Positions 9,763 through 22,606 of a DNA stretch of 64,000 bases are shown here, in pieces (position 1 is the first letter of the stretch; the number at the start of each line of letters is the position of its first letter). The DNA is from Tillandsia leiboldiana. Its lineage: Eukaryota > Streptophyta > Magnoliopsida > Poales > Bromeliaceae. The stretch covers positions 9,330,966 to 9,394,965 of the forward strand of contig CM055076.1 of assembly GCA_029204045.2 (NCBI GenBank), written 5' to 3'. Both the position numbers and the translations under genes were made by a program. A model generated the notes under the pieces. That model had not been told where the DNA came from and made no database searches. It was given only the letters and a program-made list of their open reading frames with translations.

Positions 9763-10528
9763 AGGCTTCGAGTCTTCGAGACTCCCTTTTCCTATAGGTG
9801 GTATGCGTAGGCGGGCATACCGATTTGGCAGGCAGAAGAGCAGGGCGAGTACCGTGGACTAGGGTATCGATTGGGTCTAGACAGGCAGGCGTTGACATTC
9901 TGATGCATACATTCAGCTATTCTTTTAGCTCAGTTTTTAGAGGCATTCTAGTGGTAGCTTTTCATCAGGAGTCATACTCGTTGCATACCACCTTTATTCC
10001 TTTTGCCTCTGGTAGACCTAGTGGGCGTGTCAGAGTTGAGGTTTTACCCACTAGGGGAGGCTACTGGTTTACTAGTAGTCTCACCCCATTCTTCTTTCCT
10101 CTTTTGCTTCTCCCTTGTTTTTGCAGTGTTTTATGCGGGTGCTACTGGGCTTACAGTGGCGGGTCGAGGAGAGAGGACGGCCGAGTAGATAGATCTCGAG
10201 GCAGGATGAGCATGTTAGCTGGATTGTTGGTGTACCCATGTTTCCTCAGACGGTAGTACCTTTACTTTGGGACTGGCTTTTGCCAGCAGGTTGTATTTAT
10301 TTTGGTGAGCTGGGAGAGACAGATGTATCATTTATACAGATGTATTGTATTTTATTTCCAGCTTCAGTCTGAGATGTATTAGTTTTAGTTCAGCTCTGTT
10401 TTTATTGCTCTTTTATTTTATCTCTTTTATCTGAGCAGGTTACTGGCGCTTCGTGTACACGGAAAATACCGTGTGCACGGCGGATCTGTGGACGGGCCCG
10501 GGTTCTGGTTTACACCCGGGGCGTGACA
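9763..10528 (+). repeat. 5' LTR of Del1, 3' portion only
   Basis: Matches 17316-18081 over 766 bp. From about 9870 onward I see only two homopolymer-length differences. The differences cluster at about 9820-9865, close to the gap edge. It ends GGGCGTGACA at 10528. The front 3.3 kb of this LTR is missing. Confidence 0.88.
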
Positions 10529-10536
10529 GATTAAGT

Positions 10537-10552
10537 TGGTATCAGAGCTTAG
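10537..10552 (+). other. Primer-binding site of Del1 (tRNA-iMet)
   Basis: TGGTATCAGAGCTTAG, 8 nt after the LTR end; this is the classical Tekay/Del PBS. Confidence 0.85.
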
Positions 10553-13500
10553 GGATAGGTCGGTTGGGACTTAGGAAACCCTAGGCTTTTAGCAGACCCT
10601 AGGATGATAGGACGCGAGAGACGCGACACCTTGCGAAAGTCGGCGATTTATTTGTTTTACTCTTCCTGTGAGTGAAGAGGGATCGACATACTCTATTTCT
10701 GGGGGACAGTATGTTGGCTGCAGACAACATAAGGTTACAGAAATAGAAGGATGTCTTTGACTTTCGCTAGATTGGGTCGAGTGTTTGGGGTGTGCTGATT
10801 TGCGGTTTGTCGTGGCGAGCGGTGTCTCCCCGACGTTGGGCCTTGACCCGGGCGCACCTTGGTGCGGCAGTTGGGTCTGAGCTAGTTGTTTCAGGCCGGA
10901 TACCGGATTAGAGTCAGAGGACTCGGGACCCTGATGACAGGATTGTCAGAGGCTTATCAGCGGCAGAGTGAGCGGGCATCTGGTTTGAGTGACACAGTTG
11001 TCGGAGCAGCGGGCAGCTCGACAGTGCTTCTTTCTGAGACCACCCGGTTGCAGTATCCTCAGGGGCGGGGATTTTTGTAGTACTGAGGGAGTGAGTAGCC
11101 CTCCGTGCTAATGGTTAGTGCCGAGGCGCCGAGGCAGGGTGGATTGTTGACAGCGGATGAGCTATGGGACACCATTGATCAGTTAAGCCAGTTTTGGCAG
11201 ATAAACCACCCCGATTCATAGGATTAAGTTTGGAGCCTCTTGGGGTAGAATCGTGGTTGGTGGTGATGGAAAGACTGCTTGAGAGCCTCTTGGTGTCAAA
11301 AGGATTTACGCAGTTACTGAACTACGCGCTCTATGATTTAGGGACAAGGCGCATAGGATATGCTTGACTGTGAGTGGATTGCGCCAGGATGCCTTCCGTG
11401 TATTCGGACCCTCTTTGCAGGTTTTAGATTTTGGGGTGCTTTGATAGTGGAGGCATTGGGTATGGCGCGTAGCATTGCAGTTCCGTTGGATAGGGGTCTG
11501 CCGCCAGAGGCGAGTTCTGGATAGAGGCGCTTGGCGCTAGGTATTGGTGGACAGGTCGGCCGGCAAGGACATTTTCGTTTCCCTTCCAGGATGGTGGATA
11601 TCCTTTTGGATGGATTATGTAAAGCTTACCCCAGGGGGGATGTTACCCTTGGTGATCGATAACATGCATGTTTGGGGTACAACATATGTGATTGAGGGGT
11701 GAGCTTAGTAAGGGTAATTGTATAAGGAATTGCATGAATTGATGGTGCTTTGTCGTATGACGATGATATCCAGGTGGATTCCTGAGACGTCAGAGGTTGG
11801 GTGGACCCCGATGACAGCATCAGCCCATTTTTCAGAGTGGTGCAGCGGTAGCGTGGATTGGCTGTCTGCGAGAGACCACATTCGTCGCCTCAGTGTGAGC
11901 AGGGTCAGGGGTCGAGCTCCCTTTGTGATTGGTCTAGATATGTTTGGCAGGCTGAGCGACGACCACTTGCATCGAGAGGATGAATTTGTGCCGCCCGGTT
12001 GGAGGGCGCCACGGTAGTGGATCGAGTGTCGCCGGTGTGATTCATCACAGCAGTCAGAGTTAGAGCATGTTGCAGTCCGGCATGGGCTAGAGGCAGAGTT
12101 GTTGCCCCGTGCACTAGAGGTACAGGTTACTGTTGGTTTTGTGCAGGTGGGGAAGGCTTGTGGATCATATCCAGTGCAGTAGAGGCCGTAAGTTATGCCG
12201 GCAGACTTATTGGTATTTGTGGCCGTTCGGTGTTTAGACCCAGTGCTTAGGACTGGTTGGCATAGTGCCACTGGATGTTTCACTGCTGAGAGAAAGGACC
12301 TTGTTTTCTGCGAGGCAGACAATAGAAGGCTTGTTTGTTGCGACTGTTTGGGTACTCAGGTTATAGCGATAGTGTGAGAGGTGCCTACGGCGGCACCGGG
12401 ACGTAAGGATATTCTTGTTGCCGTGAGATCCCGGGTGTGATTCCACCTGAGCCGATGATGATGCCGCCGGTTAGGGAGATTGTGATTTCGATTGACGTGG
12501 TTCTGGGAACTGCGCCTACCTCGATAGCACCTCGTTAAATATCATTTGTAGAGCTGTGAGAGTTGTGGGCATAGGTGCGTGGACCTGATGGATAGAGGGT
12601 TTGTTGGACCTAGTGCCGCGTCGTTGATACACGACTGTGAGAGTTCTTTGTGAGTGGAGCCCAGGCAGGTCCGGGTATTATTTAGGACCTTTTTGGATGG
12701 AGTTATACTCCGGCAGATGTTCGATTATGATGCCTGCATCAATTTGGAACTACAGCTGAGTATCTCGCCAAGATGACGTTCAGGACACGCTAGGGGCATT
12801 ATGAGTACAGTGAGGCCAATGGAATGACTAATGCCTTATTGCCTTTAAGATTGAGGAATTCTGTGTTCCAGTTGGGCTTGAACGGATTGATAGCGGCATT
12901 TTTCAGGGATATCTTGGCTTTTACCCCTCCCTGAGTGATTTAGAGCTTGTGAAGCATTTATAGATGCTGTGGCAAGGTCTGTGAGGATAAGGTTTTATGC
13001 TAAATGGTTTTGGTACAAGTTTCATCTTTAAGAGCACATCTTCCTGGATTACGTATTTAGCCGCGGGGGCGGCGGTGGAAGTCCAGTCAAAATAGATGCT
13101 ATTTGAGATGGGCCGAGATCGGCAGTTACTACTGAGGTGAGGAGCTTTTGGACCGGATGGTGCCAGCAGAATTTGACGAGCGGATGGTAAGATTGGTATC
13201 AGTGACGATTTTAGTTGGTCAACGGAGGAAGATGGACTTGCGAGTTATAGTGATGCCTCCCATAGTGGCTATGGAGCTACCATTGGATTTTGATGAGCAT
13301 CCAGGATCACCCCGACCGGGCCACTGTGGTGGCGGATACCTAAAGCAGAAGAGCTAAATTGGGAGTTGAGTTTGATGGTCCCATAGCTGGCGCTGTGTGG
13401 GACCATGGTGGTATACTGGGCTTGAGATTGTGTCCCAGGGGATCCCTTTTGAGGATAGGCTGCGGCTGAGCAATCTACTCGTGTGGTCTGGTTTTGACAG

Positions 13501-13980
13501 TGACCGAGTGAGAACCCCTGCTTGTTAGGGCCCCTTTCCTGTGCGGGTGCTTGTGTGGATGTGTTTCGGGTTGCCCTGGTTGAGTCGGCTCTAGAGGGTG
13601 ATTTTAGTGCGTGTTGCACTGGCTGTTCGTTCTTTTCCCCCAGGCTTTTGATGGAGTCCCTGAGGTTTTTCTGCGTCTTCGCTCAGGAGTGTTGTGTTTT
13701 GAACTCCTCGCCCGTGATTGACTCACTTCTTTGGAGCCCTGCGAGAGTTTGGAGTACGAGGGACGCTCGTTGCGAATTCCGGCTCGTGAGATGAGGGAAT
13801 TGCGCGATCGGGCTATGCCGTACTGGTTGTTGCTGTTAGTGTTGCTGAGGAGTAATCACGGGGAGTGATAGGCGACTTGAGAGCGGGAGACGGCGGTGTT
13901 GAGTACTTACCCCTGGTTTCTGAGAGTCGTTGAGAGTTGCTTTAGTTTCGAGGACGAAACTTTCTTTTAGTGGGGGAGGA
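10553..13980 (+). pseudogene. Degenerate gag-pol remnants of Del1
   Basis: No long open frame. Recognisable debris in the correct order: a gag-like stretch near 11195-11290 (PPRFIGLSLEPLGVESW), the start of RT near 12465-12530 (REIVISIDVVLGTAP), RT palm remnants near 12765-12925 (GHYEYSEANGMTNAL, where intact copies have VMPFG), the RT thumb/connection near 13040-13160, and a chromodomain remnant at about 13755-13826 (RIPAREMRELRDRAMPY). RNase H and most of integrase are missing or unrecognisable. Compared with intact Tekay elements, at least 1 kb of internal sequence is missing. Open frames in the opposite strand here are chance. Confidence 0.75.
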
Positions 13981-14509
13981 TGTGATGATCCGGAATTCTA
14001 CAGGGCTTTTACTGTGTAACCGGCAGCTTCTGGAGGCCTACGGGGCATGTCGGCGGTGTTCGTGCGCCAATTTGGACACAAGTGATTGACTCCGGGCTTA
14101 AAGTGGATCACGTGGGTAATCAGGGAACCCCGTCGGATGTTTATAGGTGTTTTCGCGCAAATCGGATATTAGATTTGGACTCGGCACGAAATTCGGATTG
14201 AAAATGCCTTTTCGGGAGCCTCCGGCGATTTATTGGATGGGAATTTGGCGAAGCGGACGTCAAATTCGGGTTCAGCGCGCGAAAACGGTCAAGATGGACT
14301 ATCTGCTGGATTTTTCTGAGCTTCGGGTACTGTTCACCGCCGGAACAGTAACTCCGGCGATCGCCGGCGGCGGCGGCGGCGGCGGGCAGCGTCGGCGGGC
14401 GGCGGCGCGGCCTCGGGCAGGCGAAACGGCGGCGGCACAGGGCGCGGGCAGCGCGCGGGCGCGCGGGCAGGCGCGCGGTCCACGCGGCCGTCGTGCACCA
14501 AGGCGGGGG

Positions 14510-14844
14510 CACGTGGCACCACCCCATAGGCCGGCTCACAGCTCACGGTCTACGGAGCATGATGGTTGGGTTTTGGTTCACGGTGCACCGGAGTGGACAC
14601 GTGGCAGGTTACCATTGGTTCGGCTTACGGAGGCTCGTGCACCGGGTGCAGCGGTCAGTGGCAGGGACACGTGGCGCTTCCCTATTGGCTGGTCAACTGT
14701 GCGGGCAGGAGGGGCAGCTGGCGCGGGCAGGCGCGCAGGCGCGACGGTACTGTTGTCGGGGACGCGTGTCGACTCCCGGGGTTGGCCGCGTGGCGCAGCG
14801 GGAGTGGAGGATTTGGGCTGTCGCCTGTTCGGGCGACACGTGGC
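14510..14844 (+). promoter_or_regulatory. Repeated G-box / ATTGG modules in Del1 U3
   Basis: CACGTGGC occurs at 14510, 14598, 14668 and 14837. The second and third are followed 7 bp later by CATTGG or TATTGG; the first is followed by ATAGG, a degenerate form. The flanks (CCGGCTCAC, TTCGGCTTAC, CTGGTCAAC) are related, so this is a diverged tandem module. CACGTGGC is the core bound by plant bZIP factors, and ATTGG is an inverted CCAAT box. Confidence 0.55.
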
Positions 14845-15017
14845 GGGCGCTGAGGCGGGTCGGACGGACCGCGGATCCCGTCCGACGGCGCGCCTTGGGC
14901 CGGGCCGCACTGTGCGCGCCCGAAAGTCTTGGGCCGGGCCGCACTGTGCGCGCCCGGAAACTTCCGGGCGCCCGAAAATTGGGACCCGGATGGCATTTTG
15001 CTATTTGTTTGGGAGGC

Positions 15018-15027
15018 CTATTTAAAC
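15018..15027 (+). promoter_or_regulatory. TATA box of Del1 LTR
   Basis: CTATTTAAAC just downstream of the G-box modules and upstream of a pyrimidine-rich CTCCTTTCTTCTC likely start region. Confidence 0.55.
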
Positions 15028-18000
15028 AGCCCGAGCTCCTTTCTTCTCACTTTTTCCACCATTTCCGAGCCTCCCCTCACCAAGGTGTCTTCAGCAAAGT
15101 TGTTCCCCTTCGAGTTCTACATCTTCTGGAGGATTTCCAAGATTTGTGGTGGCACACACTCCGAGGTTTGGATTTTACGGCGCGGCGCGACGCACGTTCC
15201 CTTGTGATTCCCTTCGTCGCATTTCAGTGCACGGACTCTCCCGAGCTACCCCGGCACTCTTTTTCAGCGATTCTTGCGCCATCGTCTTCACGACAGGTAG
15301 GGCTACGTTTTCCGTGTTTGCTGGTTTTTCCCATCCCGAGGTTTTCATGGGTTTTTCGGATCATCTTGTGACCTCTTTTGCTGTGATGGAGTTTTGGACA
15401 GCGGTTCGGTATTTCGGCGATATCTCCGCAACCAGACATCGGATTGAGGTGATTCAAAAGGCAATTTGCATCTACGCATCGCAAGGAGTCTCTCTGAATT
15501 TTCTTGGATTTTCTGGAATTTTCCCCGAAGGTGAGAAACCCCTTTTTACAGAACTTTGTAGCACAGTTTTGGGTGGAAGTATTGTTCGGGGTAGTTCTCT
15601 TGTCGATTTTGGATCTCAGCGTAGAAAACTCGTGTGGGAACGTGCAGGTACTCGTTTCGACCGGTTCGTCGCGAGGATCGTGACGGTATTTTTCCTGGAA
15701 TTTCTTGAGCAGATCTCGCAGGTGAAAAAGGCAAAACTGTGGACTGATTGTATTTGGGACAGATTTTGGTGTGAGCATGGTGGATTAATTGTGCTTGTTC
15801 TTTTGGGGTATTTTTGTGCAGCACCGTGGTGATCGTTGAGACCGGGCGCGGACTTCGCTGTTGGGATCGGGGTTTAGCGCTCGATGTGGGTGGTTGCTTT
15901 ACTCCTCTTTTCTGATATACCCACTAGGAATATTAGAGTGATCCCCTTTATTGGACATGTTGAATGGTCACCTAATGGACATGCATGCTTAACTAGATAA
16001 TCGTGAGCCTATCATATGGAAAACATTATATTGGAAACTTGACATGTTGGAACTTATACATGCTTCATGGACATCGTTTTAGCATTTAACCTTGCATAAG
16101 GGGGGGATGTACTTTCATATTGTGATATTGTGAGGCGTCTTGTGGGAGGGTACCACTTGAGGATTTTTGGACAGGCATAGGTGGATGATTCATGTGAGGG
16201 TGATTAGCAGGTTATGGACATGTGCGGTTGGATTATGATTTAGCATGATGATTACACCCAGGTGGAGTTATTACTTGATACACATGATGAACCACTAGTT
16301 GTCACTCCCCTTCTTTCTTCCATGAGGAGATAGGCTTGATTTCAGGGATATCTAGTTAGACCATTTCTGGTCGCTACACTATATGTTGGGACTGCCTTGG
16401 GAGGAACCCTATTGTCTCTTCTTCCCCCTATTCCTTAGGCAGGCGGCTATTTGTTGCTCGGGTTTGAGCAGGGATCGGCATAGTGTAGCCGGGGCTTGAA
16501 TTTTAGCTTTTGGGGTATTGCGGCTATTGCGGATAGTAGGTGGTTGACCGGATGTCGGACCTGGGTCAGGATTGTCATTATGGGTGTGGTTGTTAACCCT
16601 CCATCTTTTGATTACCCGCTAGGCATTTGAGTAGCTTCTTTGATTAAAAGGATAAATGCACTTTATGTGTGGCAATGGCAGGCTTATTGTGATTAAACAG
16701 ATATTGTTAGAACTTGCTTGATTGGGGATTATGATTGTAGGACAGTAACATCATGTTAAAAGGTAAGGCTAATCAATAATTGTGGGCTTTGGGTATGTGG
16801 CATAGGCAGGCACAGGCTATCTCATATTTACTATTCTCATACTGTTCTATACATGCTCTAACATTATAAAGGTTATCGACATCTGTTTATTTTTATATCA
16901 TCTTGGGACATTTGCATGCTTGTATGGTCACCTAGTTAGGCCACCTTTTTCTGCTACACTATCATGCTGGAATTGACTTAGGAGAAACCATGCTTTTCTC
17001 TTCTTTTATTTATATTCGGGGGATAGTGCGCTCGGGTTCGAGCAGGGACTGGGATAGTGTAGTCAGACAGTTGTGGGCTTTGGGACAGGCAGGCTGTGAG
17101 GGCCGGGCATTGCGGCAACCGCGGATCTTTGGCGGTTGACCGGACAGTGGTTATTGCATCAGATTGGGATAGAGGATTTGGATTTCTTTTAGTGGATGGG
17201 TTTTCCACCGTGATCAGAGTCATGATCCAGTCCTGCTGATTTGGTACTTGTTACCCAGGCATTATACTCGTGTGGGTCGCTCCCCTCGAGTGCCACTCCG
17301 GAGTGTGCGTTTTTACAGGCTTCGAGTCTTCGAGACTCCCTTTTTCTATCGGTGTTATGCGTAGGCGGGCATACCCGATTTGGCAGGCAGAGCAGGCAGT
17401 ACCAGTGCTTACTGGTGTATCGATTGGGTCTAGACAGGCAGGCGTTGACATTCTGATGCATACATTCAGCTATTCTTTTAGCTCAGTTTTTAGAGGCATT
17501 CTAGTGGTAGCTTTTCATCAGGAGTCATACTCGTTGCATACCACCTTTATTCCTTTTGCCTCTGGTAGACCTAGTGGGCGTGTCAGAGTTGAGGTTTTAC
17601 CCACTAGGGGAGGCTACTGGTTTACTAGTAGTCTCACCCCCATTCTTCTTTCCTCTTTTGCTTCTCCCTTGTTTTGCAGTGTTTTATGCGGGTGCTACTG
17701 GGCTTACAGTGGCGGGTCGAGGAGAGAGGACGGCCGAGTAGATAGATCTCGAGGCAGGATGAGCATGTTAGCTGGATTGTTGGTGTACCCATGTTTCCTC
17801 AGACGGTAGTACCTTTACTTTGGGACTGGCTTTTGCCAGCAGGTTGTATTTATTTTGGTGAGCTGGGAGAGACAGATGTATCATTTATACAGATGTATTG
17901 TATTTTATTTCCAGCTTCAGTCTGAGATGTATTAGTTTTAGTTCAGCTCTGTTTTTATTGCTCTTTTATTTTATCTCTTTTATCTGAGCAGGTTACTGGC

Positions 18001-18082
18001 GCTTCGTGTACACGGAAAATACCGTGTGCACGGCGGATCTGTGGACGGGCCCGGGTTCTGGTTTACACCCGGGGCGTGACAA

Positions 18083-21000
18083 TTAGTTGGTTCATTACAA
18101 ACTTATGAAATGACTTTTAATACCAACAATTCTTCTGGAAAAACATCCACTTCTAAGTCTTCAGGTTATGCGTTGAAAACAACTAAGGAAGAAGACGCGG
18201 ATACATCCTCCTCGGACGATGACGAGAACCTTTCTATGGAGGAATTTGAGAAGCAGCTCGCTCTCTTGACAAGGAAGTTTCGCCGCAACTTCCGAAGGGG
18301 TAATTCAAGCAAATCTCCATCCTTCGGAAAGTGGAACAAAGGCAAGGGTACTCCAAGTCACAAGTCAAGAAAGCAGAACTTCTCAAAGGATAAGAAAAGC
18401 TCAGAAGGACAACTGCAATGCTTCAAATGTCGAGGCTACGGCCACATTGCAACGGAGTGTCCTAACAAGTATCCGGCAAAGAAGAAGGCGATGCAAGTCG
18501 TCACTTGGGATGACAACTCAACGTCAAATGAGTCGTCTTCAAGTGATGAAGAAAAGAGCTCCACCGCATTCCACGCGTCCGTATCTTCACCCTTCATGTG
18601 CTTTATGGCAAATACATCTGAGTCGTTGTCCAACTCCACTGTTGAAAAGAACGCAACGGACAACGAATCGGATGATTCGGAAGGTGAAGATTTTGCTCTA
18701 GCCTACCACAGACTTTTGAGGGATTCAAAGAAAGTGGCTAAGCAAAACAAGAGTTTGAGAGGGAGATTGCATGATCTCGAAGAAGAAGCAAAAAGAGCGA
18801 CTTCTCTCTCAAACGCTCTTGAAGTGGAAAGGGAAAACCTGATAAAAGAAAATGCTTCCCTTCAAGAGTCCAATGAGCAACTTGAAAAGGAACATACAAA
18901 TCTGGTGGATAACGCGAATCACTTTTCAAAGCTCTACAACGAGGCTCGACAGGATAACCTGGAAATGACAAAGACCATTTTCCAACTCAAGAATGACTTA
19001 CAGCGATTCTCTTCAGGAAGGAGTAAGTTGGATAGACTTCTTGGTCTTGGTCAATCAAATAGGTTCGGCCTCGGATACACTCAAACTGGAAACAGTCCAA
19101 GTTCGAGTGAGACAGTTTTTGTGCCTCAGTCGGTATCTCCTCCTCCGACATCGGAATTCAAGACAAACAACGACAACAAACCTACTTCATCCTCTTTGGG
19201 ATCGTCAAGATCTAAGGTATGTTTTCGTTGTGGTGTTTCAGGGCACATAAGAAGATATTGCAAGACGGGAGTCGAACGCTCATCTCAAGCACCTCTTGCA
19301 TCAACTACCAAAAAGGCTCCTTTCCGGAAATCAAAGCAAAACTTTTCAAATGACAAGAGACTTGGTAGTTCACCGCGCAAGACGACTTCATCAAGGAGCA
19401 ATAATCGTTTTAACAAGACGTTTTCACCTAGGCACAAAACTTCACGACCATTACAGACGCATTCCAAAAAGGTTTGGGTGCGCAAAGGTGAAATTTTCCC
19501 TTGTCTTGTTTCCAATATTTCCTTGCATGCATATGATAGCTCGTCTTGGTATCTGGATAGCGGGTGTTCCCGTCACATGACCGGTGACAAAGATAGTTTT
19601 CAAAATCTTGAGAAAATCTCCGGAGGACACGTTGTTTTCGGAGACGGTCGATCTTCCAAAATTGTTGGAAAAGGGACGGTAGCTATTCCAGATGGCCCGA
19701 TTTTGAAAAACGTCTTATTTGTTGATGGCCTTAAGACTAACCTCATAAGCATAAGTCAACTTTGCGACAATGGTTTTTCAGTTAACTTTTCATCGGTTGA
19801 ATGCGTTGTAACTGATAAGGACCATGTCTTCTTTCTAAAAGGGGTTAGATCTGAAAACAATTGTTATGTTGTTCCTAATAAATTTTCTGAAAATTGTAAC
19901 TTAGCCGCTTTGAATAATGAAACTCTTTGGCATGAAAGGCTAGGTCACTTAAATTTTAAGGAACTTACTAGAATTTCAAACAAGGACGTGGTCAAGGGGA
20001 TTCCAAAGCTTTTATTTAAACAAAATGTTGTGTGTGGTGGTTGCCAAAAGGGAAAACAGTCTAGGACTGCACACAAGAACTTGAACCACGTTGGTACAAA
20101 ACGGCCCTTGGAACTTTTGCACATGGACTTAATGGGGCCGACCCGTCAACCATCTTTGGGAGGTAAATGGTACATCTTTTTATTGGTTGATGATTTCTCT
20201 CGGTTTTCTTGGGTAGCATTTTTGAGAGAGAAAGCTGATACGTTTGACTCTTTTCATGAGATTTGCCATCGTATTATGATTGAAAAGAATGAAAAGATCA
20301 TTCGTGTTAGAAGTGATAGGGGTGGAGAATTCATAAATTCAAAATTCATTGACTTTTGTACTTCAAATGGCATTAAACATGAATTCTCGGCACCCTATAC
20401 ACCTCAGCAGAATGGTGTTGTTGAGCGCAAAAACAGGGTTGTTCAAGAGATGGCGCGTGTGATGCTTCATAGCCGGAAATTACCGCTACATTTTTGGGCT
20501 GAAGCTGTGAACACCGCTGTCTATGTCATTAACAGAGTGTATTTGCGCCCAGGAACCTTGAATACACCATATGAGCTGTGGTTTAGTAGAAAACCGGATA
20601 TCAAGTACTTTCGTATCTTCGGGAGTCGATGTTACATCTTACGTGACCGTGAAAATCTTGGAAAGTTCGACTCTCGAAGTGATGAAGGGATCTTTTTGGG
20701 TTATTCTACGAATAGCAGAGCATATCGAGTATTTAACATTGAATCTAAGACGATCGTAGAATCTATAAATGTTAAAGTAGATGAAGCTTCTCATTTTGAA
20801 TCTGAAAAATCTACCCTCGATATCTCTCTAGATGATGATTCTCCTGCTAGTGCATCTTCTCATAATAATACTTCCAATATTAATGAGGCTTCTAATGGTT
20901 CTTCTAGTTTATCTGATATGCAGGAATCATCTCGTGTACCTCCGAGTACTCCATTTCAACAAACGCTACGAATCTCCAAGGATCATCCGGAATCGAACAT

Positions 21001-22606
21001 CATTGGAGATCCACAAGAAGGAGTTAGAACTCGAAGGCAGTTGGTTTGCGGATTTGCTTGCTATGTATCTTTAATCGAACCAAAGACAATAGATGAAGCT
21101 CTTCAGGATGACTACTGGATTAAAGCAATGCAGGAAGAGCTCCATCAATTTGAGCGAAACAAAGTCTGGGAATTAACGAAGCCTCCAAAGCAACATAATG
21201 TGATAGGTACCAAATGGATCTTCAAGAACAAGAAAGATGAAGATGGTACTATCATCAGGAACAAGGCACGACTAGTTGCTCAAGGCTACTCTCAAGTAGA
21301 AGGTATAGACTTTGACGAAACTTTCGCCCCTGTAGCTAGACTCGAGTCCATTCGTATATTGTTTGCTATTGCTTGTCATTTTAAAATCAAATTATTTTAA
21401 ATGGACGTCAAGAGCGCATTTCTAAATGGGTTTTTAAATGAGGAAGTTTATGTAGCTCAACCGAAAGGTTTTGTAGATCATAAACAACCTAACCATGTTT
21501 TTCGTTTGAAAAAGGCTCTTTACGGTCTGAAACAAGCACCGCGAGCATGGTACGAAAGGTTGACAAAGCACCTTTTGGAGAAGGGCTATACTCGAGGGGG
21601 AGCTGACAGGACTCTCTTTGTGAAGCATTATCAAAATAATTTCATTGTAGCACAAATCTATGTCGATGACATTGTATTTGGTGCAACAAAAGATAATGAT
21701 GCTTCTAAATTCGCGGAGACCATGGAAAGCGAATTTGAGATGTCCATGATGGGCGAATTGTCTTATTTCCTTGGATTGCAAATTAAACAAAATGATGAAG
21801 GTATTCACTTGAGTCAATCCAAGTATGCACTGGAGTTGGTCAAAAAGTTTGATCTAGAAAATTGTAAAGTTTTTCCAACTCCAATGGGAACTAGCCACAA
21901 GGGACTTGGAAGTGAATCACATAGTGAGGATGTAGACGAGAAACTGTATAGAAGTATGATTGGAAGTCTACTTTACCTCACGGCTAGTCGCCCGGATATA
22001 TCCTTTAGTGTTGGGATTTGCGCGAGATATCAATCAGCACCAAAGGAGGTTCACCTGAAAGCGGTGAAACGGATCATCCGGTACATCAAAGGATCAATTA
22101 ACTTCGGAATTTGGTATCCTATGGGAACAAGTCTGGACATTGTTGGATACTCAGATGCCGATTGGGCAGGATCAGTGGATGATCGGAAAAGCACGAGTGG
22201 TGCATGCTTCTATCTTGGCCATTGCCTTGTTGCATGGCACAGTAAAAAGCAGAATTGCATAGCACTCTCGACTGCCGAAGCGGAATACATTTCAGCTGGA
22301 AGTTGCTCAACTCAACTCATTTGGATGAAAAGCGTATTGAGTGACTTCCACATTTCAGCATCTTCGGTAACAATTCTTTGTGACAACACAAGTGCAATTA
22401 ACATTTCTAAAAACCCTGTGTTGCACTCTAGAACAAAACATATTGAACTTAGATATCATTTTCTTAGAGAGCTAGTTGAATCAAATACTCTTCAACTTTC
22501 ATATGTTTCAACTGAAGATCAATTAGCTGACTTTCTAACAAAACCTTTGGATCAAAAACGTTTTATTCATTTACGAAAAGCAATTGGGATGCTTTCCTTG
22601 AAATAA
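18083..22606 (+). pseudogene. gag-pol: gag-pol of SIRE-A2, one premature stop in RT
   Basis: Single frame of about 1500 codons from the Del1 junction to TAA at 22604-22606. Order: gag C-half with a CCHC knuckle (CFKCRGYGHIATEC), coiled coil and second knuckle (CFRCGVSGHIRRYC); aspartic protease with YLDSGCSRHMTG (catalytic Asp codon at 19556); integrase HHCC (LWHERLGHLNF ... CGGCQKGKQ, 19926-20055), catalytic core (VRSDRGGEF, VERKN); RT (YVDD at 21659-21670); RNase H (YSDADWAGS, STAEAEYISAG). A TAA at 21398-21400 replaces the CAA (Gln) found in SIRE-A1 and is the only stop in the frame. Gag and pol share one frame here with no stop between them. Confidence 0.92.

Larger units (their letters stand above)
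9763..18081 (+). mobile_element. Del1, Tekay/Del-type Ty3/gypsy chromovirus, non-autonomous relic
   Basis: 5' LTR (partial) 9763-10528, PBS at 10537, internal region 10529-13980, purine-rich PPT (GTGGGGGAGGA, 13970-13980) and 3' LTR 13981-18081. The last 766 bp of the two LTRs are almost identical. Internal coding is full of stops, with only RT and chromodomain remnants. It interrupts the gag of SIRE-A2 between the codons for EE and LVGSLQTYE. The right flank is ATTAG; its left partner is lost in the gap. Confidence 0.87.
13981..18081 (+). repeat. 3' LTR of Del1 (4101 bp)
   Basis: Starts TGTGATGATCCGG right after the PPT and ends GCGTGACA. U3 (13981 to about 15045) is GC-rich, with a GGC microsatellite near 14357-14390, CACGTGGC modules, a direct repeat of about 35 bp at about 14900-14965, and a TATA box at 15018. 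About 3 kb of R/U5 follows. Several long open frames (for example 14147-15025 and 15146-15832) are products of GC-rich sequence and are not supported as genes. Confidence 0.88.

Noticed and set aside
11705..12322. 205-codon minus-strand frame inside Del1
   Set aside because: Antisense to degenerate gag-pol remnants; no domain recognised.
14147..15371. Long overlapping open frames on both strands (up to 292 codons) near 14.1-15.4 kb
   Set aside because: They lie in the GC-rich U3/R of the Del1 LTR, overlap in several frames, and show no domain or bias; long frames are expected by chance at this GC content.
15146..15832. 228-codon open frame as a possible host gene captured in an LTR
   Set aside because: No recognisable domain; the related Del3 LTR does not keep the frame; it lies in the long R/U5 leader.
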